64,000 nt of DNA from Hufsiella ginkgonis (GTDB taxonomy: Bacteria > Bacteroidota > Bacteroidia > Sphingobacteriales > Sphingobacteriaceae), in NCBI RefSeq assembly GCF_009834915.1, contig NZ_WVHS01000004.1, positions 186,001 to 250,000 of the forward strand, read 5' to 3'. The position numbers were made by a program, and so were the translations under genes. This document shows, in pieces, positions 8,471 through 18,800 of this stretch (position 1 is the first letter of the stretch; each line of letters begins with the position of its first letter). A model generated the notes under the pieces. It made no database searches and was not told the DNA's origin. It saw only the letters and a program-made list of their open reading frames with translations.

Positions 8471-8586
8471 TGGATAAATGTAGTAAATCTATTTTTTATG
8501 TATATTTAAAAGCCAGCCCATTTTAACAAACCTAAACCAACGTGCAGGATATCATTTTTTTACAGGAAACGAGGCGGGAGCTTACC
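8471..8586. promoter_or_regulatory. Divergent promoter region of the two cassette operons
   Basis: This is the gap between the minus-strand hydroxylase operon and the plus-strand coiled-coil/formyltransferase operon. On the plus strand TATATTTA near 8500-8508 resembles the Bacteroidota minus-7 box (TAnnTTTG), followed by the leader motif AAACCTAAACCAA ending at 8540. Both operons can be driven from here. The box is a visual match only. Confidence 0.35.
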
Positions 8587-9075
8587 ATGTATCATACGGC
8601 GCGCTGTATGTTAGTCCATGAAAAAGTAGTCGGGGCATCGGATGCCGACCTGTCCTCTTTTACCGCAGATCCCGAAAACCATGTATTTAAACGGCTGGGG
8701 TTTTGCGATCGTGCCGCCAGGAATTACCGGTTGGGCTGTGCACATACCATGGCAAATGCCCGTTTCAACTGGCTGATCGATCAACTGGTAAAACGTAACC
8801 TGGTTACCGGTTTATTGGCGCTGCAGCAGGAGGTCGACGAGCTTGTGGGCCGTATCTACCTGCTCGATCACCGCAAAGGCGATCTTGAAAAACAAATGGC
8901 CGTGGCGGCCTTGTCAGGCGACAGGCAACAGCTGGACCGGCTGACCGGGGAACTGGACGAGCTGAAAGCCTTCCATTCCGGAATGATCGACCGGCTCGAG
9001 AGCCTCCGGGAGCTCATCTTAAACGAAATTGACGGTTCCATCGCCGGTCGATCACCTTCCACCGTTTCCAATTAA
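8587..9075 (+). CDS. Unrecognised protein with C-terminal coiled coil
   Basis: I do not recognise this protein. ATG 8587 is preceded by GGCGGGAG at good ribosome-binding distance and gives 162 residues; a GTG at 8542 would add 15 residues in frame. The N-terminal third (MYHTARCMLVHEKVV...) contains two Cys and several His (CMLVHE, FCDRAARN, LGCAHTMANA). The C-terminal half (from LLALQQEVDELVGRIYLLDH to RLESLRELILNEID) has strong heptad character and is rich in Leu, Glu and Lys, pointing to a coiled coil and oligomerisation. There is no signal peptide. It lies 5 nt before the formyltransferase gene, so it is in the same operon and probably serves the same pathway, perhaps as a scaffold or carrier. 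Confidence 0.75.
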   Translation: MYHTARCMLVHEKVVGASDADLSSFTADPENHVFKRLGFCDRAARNYRLGCAHTMANARFNWLIDQLVKRNLVTGLLALQQEVDELVGRIYLLDHRKGDLEKQMAVAALSGDRQQLDRLTGELDELKAFHSGMIDRLESLRELILNEIDGSIAGRSPSTVSN

Positions 9076-9080
9076 CCCAT

Positions 9081-10028
9081 ATGAACATCGTCCTCCTGGC
9101 AAACCACGTCTACGCATTGCCCGTGCTCCACTACCTCGCACAACAAAAGCAGTTGCAGGCCGTGGTAATACCGGCAACCATACAGGAATATAACCTCCAG
9201 GTAGAGCGGGCGGCGGGAATGCATGGCATCCCCTGCAAGCGTATTTCGCGCAGGGAATTACACCATACTTTCTCCGATTGGCTTAAAACACAACAAACCG
9301 AGATCGTTATTGCGTATACTTTTTCGTTCCGCATACCCGAAAAAGTGCTTTCTATACCGGTTTTCGGCTTTTTTAACGTGCATTACAGCTTACTTCCCGC
9401 GTACCGCGGCCCATTCCCGGTTTTCTGGCAAATGAAGAACGGCGATCCAACCGGCGGGGTCACCATTCACCGGATGAGCGGCGAGTTCGATACCGGGCCG
9501 GTCGTATTCCAGCAACCCGTTCCGGTTGGCGCCGGCGACACTTACGGGACCTATTCTTCCAAACTGGGCGGCGTATCACTGAACCTGGTTTACCAGCTGC
9601 TGCAAACCCTGGTGAACGGCTCATCCTTAAGCACTCATACGCAGGACGAAAGCCGGAGCACCTATTTTTCGCGCCCGGGGCCGACCGACCTCGCGATCAA
9701 CTGGACACAAAACACCGCGGTGGAGATCGAAGCGCTGGTAAATGCCTGCAATTACGAAATGGGAGGCGCAGTTACTGTTTTCAGGGGCCAACCGGTAAAA
9801 ATCCTCGAAGTATCGCAGGCCAGTGTTCAAACCGCCGACACGGTTCCCGGCACGATCGTTCACAGCGACCACACCAACGGTGTCTTCGTAGCCTGCAGGA
9901 ACCGGCAGTTTTTAAGGATTAATATTATACAACTTACGGAGGGAGTCGTTTCCGGGTTCAGGCTCGCGGCCTTTGGACTAAAACCAGGTGAGCGCTTTGA
10001 GCAATATACAGAAACACCACCAATATGA
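9081..10028 (+). CDS. Formyltransferase of the methionyl-tRNA formyltransferase (Fmt) superfamily
   Basis: The 315-residue protein has the formyl-THF hydrolase/transferase core. The catalytic triad is present as Asn99 and His101 (FFNVHYSLLPAYRG) and Asp137 (GEFDTGPV), with the family text GGVTIHRM between. A C-terminal domain (from about residue 205) follows, as in Fmt and sugar N-formyltransferases. The N-terminal loop is short (LANHVYALPVLHYLA) and lacks the usual GTPxFA motif of housekeeping Fmt, so a specialised role is likely: N-formylation of an amino sugar, amino acid or other amine using 10-formyl-THF. It follows the coiled-coil gene by 5 nt and sits just upstream of the collar genes. 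Calling it the cell's initiator-tRNA Fmt would be unsafe. Confidence 0.85.
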   Translation: MNIVLLANHVYALPVLHYLAQQKQLQAVVIPATIQEYNLQVERAAGMHGIPCKRISRRELHHTFSDWLKTQQTEIVIAYTFSFRIPEKVLSIPVFGFFNVHYSLLPAYRGPFPVFWQMKNGDPTGGVTIHRMSGEFDTGPVVFQQPVPVGAGDTYGTYSSKLGGVSLNLVYQLLQTLVNGSSLSTHTQDESRSTYFSRPGPTDLAINWTQNTAVEIEALVNACNYEMGGAVTVFRGQPVKILEVSQASVQTADTVPGTIVHSDHTNGVFVACRNRQFLRINIIQLTEGVVSGFRLAAFGLKPGERFEQYTETPPI

Positions 10029-10244
10029 ACGGTAGTTTTTCCACTTCCCGAAAATAGTAAATTACCTGCCGGAGACCCACAAAATAAATTAAAAAATCAT
10101 TTTAAATTTAGAAAATAACCCTATTTTAGACTGCTGATCCGCTCGTCAAAAAACCGGTATTAATCGAAGAAAATCGCCATTTCGGCGAAAATCAGTCAAT
10201 ACAATTCAAACAACCCAATTATTCACTTTTAAATCTAAAAACAC
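10029..10244 (+). promoter_or_regulatory. AT-rich leader and promoter region of the collar gene pair
   Basis: The 216 bp ahead of the collar genes are strongly AT-rich between about 10075 and 10140, and a short TCGCC/GGCGA hairpin lies near 10167-10185. It is the longest gap inside the cassette and most likely holds a separate promoter for the collar genes. No exact box is claimed. Confidence 0.35.
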
Positions 10245-10850
10245 ATGGATGCTTATCTTGGAACAATTTTACCCTGGGCGCCTAACTACGCCCCGCGCGG
10301 CTGGTCGCTCTGTCAGGGACAAATCCTGAACATCAGCTCTAACAATGCCCTTTTCGCCATTATCGGGGCCGTCTACGGCGGAAACGGAAGTTCAACTTTC
10401 GGGCTGCCTAACTTACAAGGACGTGTACCGATCGGGGCCGGCCAAAGCACCGGAACATCCAATTATGTATTGGGTACCTCGCAAGGCGCTGAAAGCGTAT
10501 CGCTTAATTTAAACAACCTGCCTGCACATACCCACGCAGCTACACTTACCAATGCGCAGGTTCCGCCGCCTGTCATCATGGTTTCTGCCGCAGACGCAAC
10601 CGACCACTTGCCTACCGCTACCGTCAATACCCTGGCAGCTCCTATGGATACTGCAAACATCGCAGAGATTGCCGGGTTTAACAACCTTCCGCCTACACAA
10701 GCGATCAATATCGGATCAACCGGGACCACTATTTCCGGGCCCGTAGTGGTGAGTACTAATGGCGCCAGTGCGCCATTCTCCATTATACAACCGTACCAGG
10801 TAGTGAACTTCATTATCTGCACGGTCGGGATCTTCCCTCCAAGAAACTAA
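10245..10850 (+). CDS. Phage tail collar-domain protein (MdpB-like), copy 1
   Basis: The 201-residue protein opens with MDAYLGTILPWAPNYAPRGW and continues with LCQGQILNISSNNALF and YGGNGSSTFGLPNLQGRVPIG, the hallmark of the tail collar domain (residues 5-65). The middle (about 85-165) is Thr/Ala/Val-rich and likely beta-structured; the end NFIICTVGIFPPRN is characteristic of bacterial, non-prophage members (microcystin-dependent-protein type). It has no signal peptide, and no other phage genes (sheath, tube, baseplate, terminase) are present, so this is not a prophage or contractile particle. Collar domains trimerise in phage fibres, and a fibre-like or surface role is plausible. It is followed 24 nt later by a paralogue. 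Confidence 0.9.
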   Translation: MDAYLGTILPWAPNYAPRGWSLCQGQILNISSNNALFAIIGAVYGGNGSSTFGLPNLQGRVPIGAGQSTGTSNYVLGTSQGAESVSLNLNNLPAHTHAATLTNAQVPPPVIMVSAADATDHLPTATVNTLAAPMDTANIAEIAGFNNLPPTQAINIGSTGTTISGPVVVSTNGASAPFSIIQPYQVVNFIICTVGIFPPRN

Positions 10851-10874
10851 TTACCCTATCTAAATAATAAAATT

Positions 10875-11483
10875 ATGGATGCTTATATAGGATTAATCCT
10901 GCCATGGGCGGGTACTTATGCCCCTCCAGGTTGGGTAATGTGTGATGGCAGGTTATTACAAATATCACAATACACTGCTGTTTTTGCATTGTTCGGTGTA
11001 AATTATGGAGGCGATGGCAGAACTACTTTCGGCGTTCCCAATTTAATAGGCCGGCTGCCTGTTGGCCAGGGCCAAAGCGCGGGAACCTCAACGTATGTTT
11101 TGGGAGAAATGGACGGGGCAGAAAAGGTACAGTTAACATTATCTACTATGCCGGCGCATAATCATACCGGTTCGGTCTCTAATATTCCCCTTCCACCGCC
11201 TGTAGTAAGCGTTTCGGTAGTGGATGCTGATGCGCATGTTCCAGCCCCGGCGGCCAATACGATTGCCCCGTTATACAACGTAGCCGCCCTGGCAGAAATT
11301 GCCGGATTCAATAGTGGCCCGGCTGATACCCAGCTGAATGTAGGCCAGTCTACCGCCACGATAAGCAGCACGCCGGTTTCCATTGGACTTACTGGTGCCA
11401 ATTTACCGTTCAGCGTGATGCAGCCTTACCAGGTGATCAACTACATCGTATGCCTGGAAGGATTTTATCCGCCAAGAAACTAG
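10875..11483 (+). CDS. Phage tail collar-domain protein (MdpB-like), copy 2
   Basis: This 202-residue paralogue of the preceding gene has the same plan: MDAYIGLILPWAGTYAPPGW, MCDGRLLQISQYTAVF, YGGDGRTTFGVPNLIGRLPVG, a PAHNHTG segment and the end NYIVCLEGFYPPRN. The two proteins align over the full length, with most change in the middle Thr/Ala-rich part, so this is a diverged tandem duplication and not a recent one. It has no signal peptide. It shares a transcript with copy 1 (24-nt gap) and ends at a strong terminator 100 nt downstream. Two different chains could form a hetero-oligomeric fibre. Its biochemical function is not established. Confidence 0.9.
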   Translation: MDAYIGLILPWAGTYAPPGWVMCDGRLLQISQYTAVFALFGVNYGGDGRTTFGVPNLIGRLPVGQGQSAGTSTYVLGEMDGAEKVQLTLSTMPAHNHTGSVSNIPLPPPVVSVSVVDADAHVPAPAANTIAPLYNVAALAEIAGFNSGPADTQLNVGQSTATISSTPVSIGLTGANLPFSVMQPYQVINYIVCLEGFYPPRN

Positions 11484-11583
11484 TTGACATAGACCTGAAG
11501 CTAAGTAAGACCATTCTTTGAAATTTTTATTGTTTTCATGAATTATGCTTATTTTCAGCACCGGATAAACCTAAACCAAAACC

Positions 11584-11611
11584 AAAAGGTCCCGCTCTCG
11601 CGGGACCTTTT
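11584..11611 (+). terminator. Perfect rho-independent terminator after the collar genes
   Basis: A 12-bp perfect stem (AAAAGGTCCCGC, 11584-11595) with loop TCTC pairs with 11600-11611 and ends in a short T run. It lies only 12 nt upstream of the ATG of the next gene, so it also sits in that gene's leader and could block its ribosome site or act as an attenuator. Confidence 0.85.
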
Positions 11612-11623
11612 CTTAACATTTTG

Positions 11624-12781
11624 ATGACTAAGTTGAAAATCGGGGTGCTCATCCCCTATTCAGGGTTGTATAAAAACCTGCGATCGGATTTCATGAACGG
11701 GCTGGAGCTCGCTTTGCCAAAAAGTCTTAAAAAAAACATTACGCTCCTGCCGGAATATATTCAAAGCGGAAGCCACCGGCAAGTAGACAACGCTTATCAA
11801 AAACTCGTTCGATTTGAAGCCGTAGACCTAATAACCGGCATCGTGGAAACAAGCGGGCTGCTCCCGCTGATCGGGCCGTCGATCGAAGACCAGATGCCCC
11901 TGCTGATCAGCAACCTGGGAGCCTATGTACCGCCGGCGGCCTTGTCATCCGACTTTTTGTTTTATAACAGCCTGCATCTATGGAAAAGCCAATGGGCAAT
12001 GGGAAAATGGGCCCAGGAACAATATGGTGGCAACCCGTCGATAGGCACTTCGCTATATGATGTGGGGTATCACTTACACGAATGTTTCAGGCTTGGCTCT
12101 GCGGCTGCCGGCGCCGAACAATACAAACTTTACACCTTAAAAAACCTGGCCGGATCTACGGATACCACCGCTTTGGTGAACGCCTTACGTGCCGGGAATG
12201 CGCCTCATGCACATATTTCGTTAACAGGCGTCGAAAGCGAACAGTTCCTTCGCCTGTTTTACGAAGACACCGAGCTTGTCCAACAATTGCCGCTTTCCCT
12301 CAATCCCTTTATGGTAGATGAAGGGATAAAAATAGATCATTCCTTTCCCGCTCAGGGCGTACCGAACGCGCTCACCTGGAGCCCCGACCTGGAAACAAAA
12401 GAAAATAAAAACTTTTTGAAACTTTACCGGAAAGCGCACGTAAAAACGCCCGGAATCTTCAGCCTCCTTGGCTATGAAACCGGGATGGCCATTACTGCAG
12501 CCGCAGAAATAACGGCCGGACAAGCGCCAGACAGGACTGTACTGGCGGAAGCTTTGGGGAGAATACAAACAGAGGGACCGCGGGGAAGCATCATCGTACA
12601 AACAGAAAATTTACAAACCGGGCAGCCTGTGTATGTCAGGATGGCAAAGAAGTCGCCCTCGACCGGTATGATCAGTAATCATATCGTTGCTACGGCGGAA
12701 GGGACTAACCACGAAGATCCAATGTTCGCCTCGCTTACAGAAGTGATCACGGGATGGTTAAATCCTTATTTATGCGTTTAA
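11624..12781 (+). CDS. ABC-transporter-type substrate-binding protein (LivK-like fold) without signal peptide
   Basis: The 385-residue protein has the type 1 periplasmic-binding fold. It begins directly with the first beta strand (KLKIGVLIPYSGLYKNLRSDFMNGLELAL) and continues with LITGIVETSGL, LISNLG, FLLYNSLH-like and LLGYETGMAITAAAEI segments typical of the branched-chain-amino-acid/amide receptor family. Most family members carry an export signal; none is visible here, and no ABC permease or ATPase is nearby. It may be cytoplasmic, may leave by another route, or may be an enzyme-associated sensor. I prefer ATG 11624 over the in-frame TTG at 11621. It is separated from the collar genes only by a terminator hairpin 12 nt before the ATG. 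Confidence 0.8.
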   Translation: MTKLKIGVLIPYSGLYKNLRSDFMNGLELALPKSLKKNITLLPEYIQSGSHRQVDNAYQKLVRFEAVDLITGIVETSGLLPLIGPSIEDQMPLLISNLGAYVPPAALSSDFLFYNSLHLWKSQWAMGKWAQEQYGGNPSIGTSLYDVGYHLHECFRLGSAAAGAEQYKLYTLKNLAGSTDTTALVNALRAGNAPHAHISLTGVESEQFLRLFYEDTELVQQLPLSLNPFMVDEGIKIDHSFPAQGVPNALTWSPDLETKENKNFLKLYRKAHVKTPGIFSLLGYETGMAITAAAEITAGQAPDRTVLAEALGRIQTEGPRGSIIVQTENLQTGQPVYVRMAKKSPSTGMISNHIVATAEGTNHEDPMFASLTEVITGWLNPYLCV

Positions 12782-12835
12782 AATTATCATACCAATTATA
12801 AAGGGATCTTTAATTCATTATTTAATACTGTTTTC

Positions 12836-15800
12836 ATGAAAAGAATTCTACTTCCATTGTTTTTGATCATGTATGTTTTCCTGGCGTCGAAGCCGGCTTT
12901 TGCACAACCAGCGGCCGGAACGTATACGTGGGACGCGTACACTCAGACCACCACTATAAAGGCCAGTGACCAGAACCTGGCCAGTTATACGTGGAATTCG
13001 AGCGAATCGGGGTTTGGCAATGGCTACGGATGGAAAGCCACCGCCTCCGGGACCAGGGCGGGTACCGCCGTAGCCTCCAACGTTTTCCGTATCGTAGTAC
13101 AAGGCAGCGCCAGCGGCGGCGCGGGAACCTTCCTTCGGTTAGAAGACAGCGGAACGGGCGTAACCTTAACCAATGCGACCTTCGGCAGTGCCGACGGCAA
13201 AGAGTTTAAGCTCAACTCCATGAGGGTATCAGGAACACTAGCCGGAGGTCAGGACCTCGTGATTACCGCAAAACGCAACGGGACCACTATGGGCAGCGTC
13301 ACCCTGGCTGGAGCAACCACCACGTTTCAAACGGTTGACTTTTCATCGAATGCCGCTTTTAAGAATATTGATGAACTGGCATTCAGCGGGTTTACGAGCA
13401 CCGTTAATAACACCGGCGGTATCCGGATCGATGATATCGTAGTTGCAGGCGCAGATCCTATTCTTCCGATCCTGACCACTACCACACCGGCTACCAATAT
13501 CCAGAGCACTTCCGCTACTTTAGCAGGGGAAGTAACCGATGCGGGAAATACGACCATTACCGAACGCGGGATCGTGTGGGGGCTCTCCGCTAATCCAACT
13601 ACTGCAAATAATAAAATAGCTGATGTTGCTGGTGGTACGGGCACCTACAGTGTTTCGGCATCCTCGTTACCATCTGGTTCCACCATTCACTACCGCGCGT
13701 ACGCAATCAACAGCGCAGGTACCGGCTATGGCAGCGACGAGACATTCAACACACTGGCGGGGAACAGCAACCCGACCGCAAATAACGATGCGACGACAAT
13801 TAACGAAGATGCTTCTCCCGTCACCATCTCTGTATTAAGTAACGACAGCTCGGCACCCGACGTAGGCGAAACATTAACCGTGACGGGCGTTACCCAGCCT
13901 GCTGCCGGTGGATCGGTCACGTTCACCTCGACCAACGTCACTTTTACACCCACTGCTGACTATAACGGCACGGCAACGTTCACCTATACCATTTCTGACG
14001 GTAATGGCGGTACAGCTACCGCCACAGTGACCGTGACCATCAACGCCGTCAACGACGCCCCGGTACTCTCCGGCGGACCTTATACATTTCCAGGAACGAT
14101 TGCGGGGACGACTTCCACACCTACGCTGGTATCAGACATCATCAATGGCGTGACTTTTACCGACGTGGATGCCGGCCCGCAGCGAGGGATCGTCATAATA
14201 GGCAAAACCGGCGCCGGGCAATGGAGATATTCTACCGATAATATCACTTATATCAACTTCGCAAACGTATCTCCAACCCAGGGGATGCTGCTTTCCTCTA
14301 CCACCTATATTGTATATGTGCCCCCGGCTACCGGTGTAGAAAATCCTACGCTTACCTTTAAAGCATGGGATAGAAGCAGCGCTACCCAACCATCCGACAA
14401 TAGCGTAAGGCGGCTGATCAACCCGTCGCCCGGAGGCGGTACTTCCCAGTTCTCTTCGGGAAGCGCAGTCGCCAATATCACGGTGATAGAAATGTCGTTC
14501 TCACCGGCCTCACTTCCAGGGGCTAATGTGAATAGCGCATATAGCCAAACGATCAGCGTTTCGGGCGGGACTTCGCCTTATCAATACGCGGTAACCAGCG
14601 GAACATTGCCAGACGGCTTAACGCTTAATACAACCAGCGGCTTGTTGAGCGGTACACCGACCACGGCCAATACCTACAACTTTACCATAACGGCAACCGA
14701 TGCCACCAGCACTTCTGCTTCGAAAGCATATTCAATCGTTGTAAGTGCGCCCGCCATCGTCGTATCACCCGCTTCATTGACCGCAGCAACGGTTGGAACA
14801 AGCTATAACGAATCGATTAGCGCCTCGGGCGGTAACGTACCGTATACCTTCGCAGTTACTGCCGGCGCATTGCCCGCAGGGCTTTCTTTAGCATCAAACG
14901 GCACGCTTAGCGGCACGCCGACCTCCGGGGGAAGCTTCAACTTCACCGTTACCGCTACCGATAATTCATCGGCCACCGGCTCCAAAGCATACACACTTAC
15001 CGTAAACGCGCCGATCATCGCGGTAGCGCCAGCTACGCTTAACGCCGCTACCGTAGGAACAAGCTACAGCGGGTCAGTTACCGCTTCAGGTGGTACCGCT
15101 CCCTATACGTATGCCATTACTGCCGGCGCATTACCGGCAGGGCTTTCTTTAGCTAGCAACGGAACGCTCAGCGGTACGCCGACCGCCGGGGGAAGCTTCA
15201 ACTTTACCGTTACCGCTACCGATAATTCAACCGGTACAGGACCATATACCGGGTCGAGGTCGTATTCGCTTACGGTGAACGCACCGGCCATCGCGGTAGC
15301 GCCCACTACGCTTAGCGCCGCTACCGTAGGAACAAGCTACAGCGGGTCAGTTACCGCTTCAGGTGGTACCGCTCCCTATACGTATGCCATTACTGCCGGC
15401 GCATTACCGGCAGGGCTTTCTTTAGCTAGCAATGGAACACTCAGCGGTACGCCGACCGCCGGGGGAAGCTTCAACTTTACCGTTACCGCTGCCGATAATT
15501 CAACCGGTACAGGACCGTTTACCGGGGCGAGAGCTTACTCCTTGACCGTGAACGCACCGACCATCACCATAGCGCCGGCTACAATTCCCGCAGCTACCGC
15601 CGGAACAAGCTACAGCAGATCTTTTACCGCTTCCGGTGGTACCGCTTCCTATACGTATGCCATTACGGCCGGCGCATTACCCGCAGGTCTTTCGTTAGCT
15701 ACCAACGGAACACTCAGCGGCACACCGACCGCCGGGGGAAACTTCAACTTCACCGTTACCGCTACCGATAATTCAACCGGTACCGGGCCGTTTACCGGGG

Positions 15801-18800
15801 CGAGAACTTACTCCTTGACCGTGAGCGCACCGACCATCACCATAGCGCCCACCACGCTTACCGCAGCTGCTATCGGAACGAGCTACAGCAGATCTCTTAC
15901 CGCTACCGGTGGTATAGCTCCCTATACCTTTGCTGTTACCGCCGGTGCACTACCCGCAGGGCTTTCTTTGGCATCCGACGGCACGCTGAGCGGTACGCCC
16001 ACCGCCGGGGGAAGCTTCAACTTTACCGTTACCGCTACCGATAATTCAACCGGTACCGGGCCGTTCACCGGGGCAAGAGCTTACTCATTAACCGTAAACG
16101 CACCGACCATCACCATAGCGCCGGCCACGCTTACCGCAGCTACTATCGGAACGAGCTACAGCAGATCTATCAGCGCTGCCGGTGGTACCGCCCCTTATAC
16201 TTATGCCGTTACTGCCGGCGCGTTACCCGCGGGCCTTTCGTTAGCGTCAGACGGCACGCTTAGCGGTACGCCGACCGCCGGCGGAAACTTCAGTTTTATC
16301 GTTACCGCTATAGATAATTCAACCGGTACCGGCCCGTTCGCCGGGTCGAGGGCCTACTCGCTTACGGTCAATGCGCCCACCGTCGCATTAAGCCCGTCAA
16401 CGTTACCCAATGCTACGCAGGGAACCAGTTACAGCCAGACCATATCCGCCTCAGGCGGGACCCAACCATATTCGTTTTCGATTACATCGGGTGCGCTTCC
16501 TGCCGGGATCACGCTGGCCACCAACGGAACGTTATCGGGAACGGCGACGGTGAACGGCTCGTTCAATTTTACCGTTACCGCAACGGACGCCTCTACCGGC
16601 ACCGGTCCTTATACCGGGTCCCGGGCGTATACGATGTCCGTCGTTTCGAACGATGCGACCTTAAGCAATCTTACACTCAGCAGCGGCACATTGTCGGGAG
16701 GATTTTCTTCAGGCACCACGACCTATACCGCTACCGTCGGCGTTATGACCAGCAGCATCACGGTGACGCCAACGGTGAACCAGGCTAATGCATCTGTTAC
16801 CGTGAACGGGACACCAGTGGTGTCCGGTAACGCATCCTCATCCATCGCGCTCAATATCGGCAGCAATACGATCACGGTAGTGGTAACTGCCCAGGATGGT
16901 TCCTCCACCAAAACGTATACAGTAAACGTAACACGCAACGATTACGTCACGCCTACCAACCCATCTACCCAGGTTACATTCACCAATATCGCCACTACCT
17001 CAGCAACCGTTAGCTGGACCGTTCCGTCATCCGGCGGAGGTACTGCGAGGGCAGCCTTCATCAAGGCGACCAGCACCGGCTCGCCGGCACCGGCTAATAA
17101 TACCACCTATACGGCAAATACCGTATTCGGCTCAGGAACGCAGATCGGCACCGACGGCTGGTACTGTATTTATAACGGCACCGGCTCCACCGTAAACGTT
17201 ACCGGCCTTTCTGAAGGTACCGCTTACCGGGTGAAGGTCGTAGAATACAACGGCACCGCTGGTCTCGAAAAATACAGCCCTGCCCCCGGAGCAAATAACC
17301 CGAACAATTTTACTACACTGAGCACCAATACCACGGTGAGCAGCATCGCGCGTAATTCTGCGGCGTTGACCAATGCGCCCACCGTTAATTACACCGTTAC
17401 CTTTGCAGCTCCGGTAAGCGGGCTTACTGCAAGTAACTTCTCCTTATCAGGAACGGCTACCGGTGCATCAATAGGCACCGTAACCGGGTCGGGAACTACC
17501 TGGACGGTACCGGTAACCACCGGATCGCCGGATGGAACGATCGTCCTCAGTCTTGCCAATGCCACCGGCTTAACGCCGGGCATCAGCAGTACGCTGCCAT
17601 TTGCAGGTCAAACCTATACGATCGATAAAACCGAACCAGGCGTGAGTGCAGGTACGGGTTTCACCTCTAACAACCCGCTCGACAATCATAAAGCCAAAGT
17701 GGGCGACGTGGTTACTCTTAAGATCGTGGCTACGGAGCCGATCACCGCACCTGTTATTACGATCTCCGGGCATTCAGTCACGCCTTCCAATACCGGCGGC
17801 GACCAGGTCACCTGGCTGGCCAGCTATACGCTTACCGCCTCGGATCCCGAAGGCATCGTTACTTTCAGTGGAACCTTCTTCGATCTTGCCGGAAACCAGG
17901 CTAACGGCGGCGTGAATTTTAACGATGTGAACACCACTTCCGATCTGGCTTTGGATAAAACGCCGCCCACCCTCTCAAGTGTAGCGATCGTTTCAAACAA
18001 CGCAACCACCTCCCTGGCCAAAACAGGCAATACCATCACCTTATCATTTACTTCCAGCGAACCGCTTTCCGGAGCGCCAGCAGTGACCATCGCCGGTCAT
18101 ACGGCTACGGTGACCGGTTCGGGAAGCAGCTTCACAGCAACCTATGCCATGGTTAACACGGATACGGAAGGCACGGTCCCTTTCAACATCGGTTTTACTG
18201 ACCTGAGCGGGAATACCGGGGTTGCTGTAACTGCGACGACCAACAATTCAAGCGTTAAATTCGATCGTACCGCTCCTGCTGTTCCAGCAGGATTAACGGC
18301 GACAGGCAGCAACACACAGGTCGCCCTCAGCTTTACCCCTAATACAGATCCCGACCTGGTGAGCTATAAGATCTACAGCGGTACTTCTCCGAATCCGGCT
18401 TCATTGCTGATCACGATCAACAGTCCGACAACTACTTATACACAAACCGGGTTAACCAACGGTGTCACTTATTACTACCGCATCACTGCCGTCGACCAGG
18501 CCGGCAACGAAAGCGATTATTCAACCGGCGTAAGCGCGACACCTAAAGACGATCAGCTGATCACTTTCGGAACGATCGCCGCTAAAACATATGGCGATGC
18601 GAGCTTTACGCTGGGTAACGCTGCTTCCTCGGCAGGATTGACCGTTACGTATACTGCCGCAGATCCGTCAGTCGTATCCGTTACCGGCAATACCGCAACC
18701 ATCTTAAAAGCGGGCACGACAGATATTACGGCCACCCAGGCAGGGACCGCTACCTATAACCCGGCTCCCAGCGTAACGCAAAGTCTGGCGGTTGCCAAAA

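Noticed and set aside
10245-11483. Prophage or contractile injection system suggested by the collar domain
   Set aside because: No sheath, tube, baseplate, capsid, terminase, integrase or lysis genes nearby; collar domains of this type occur alone in bacterial genomes.
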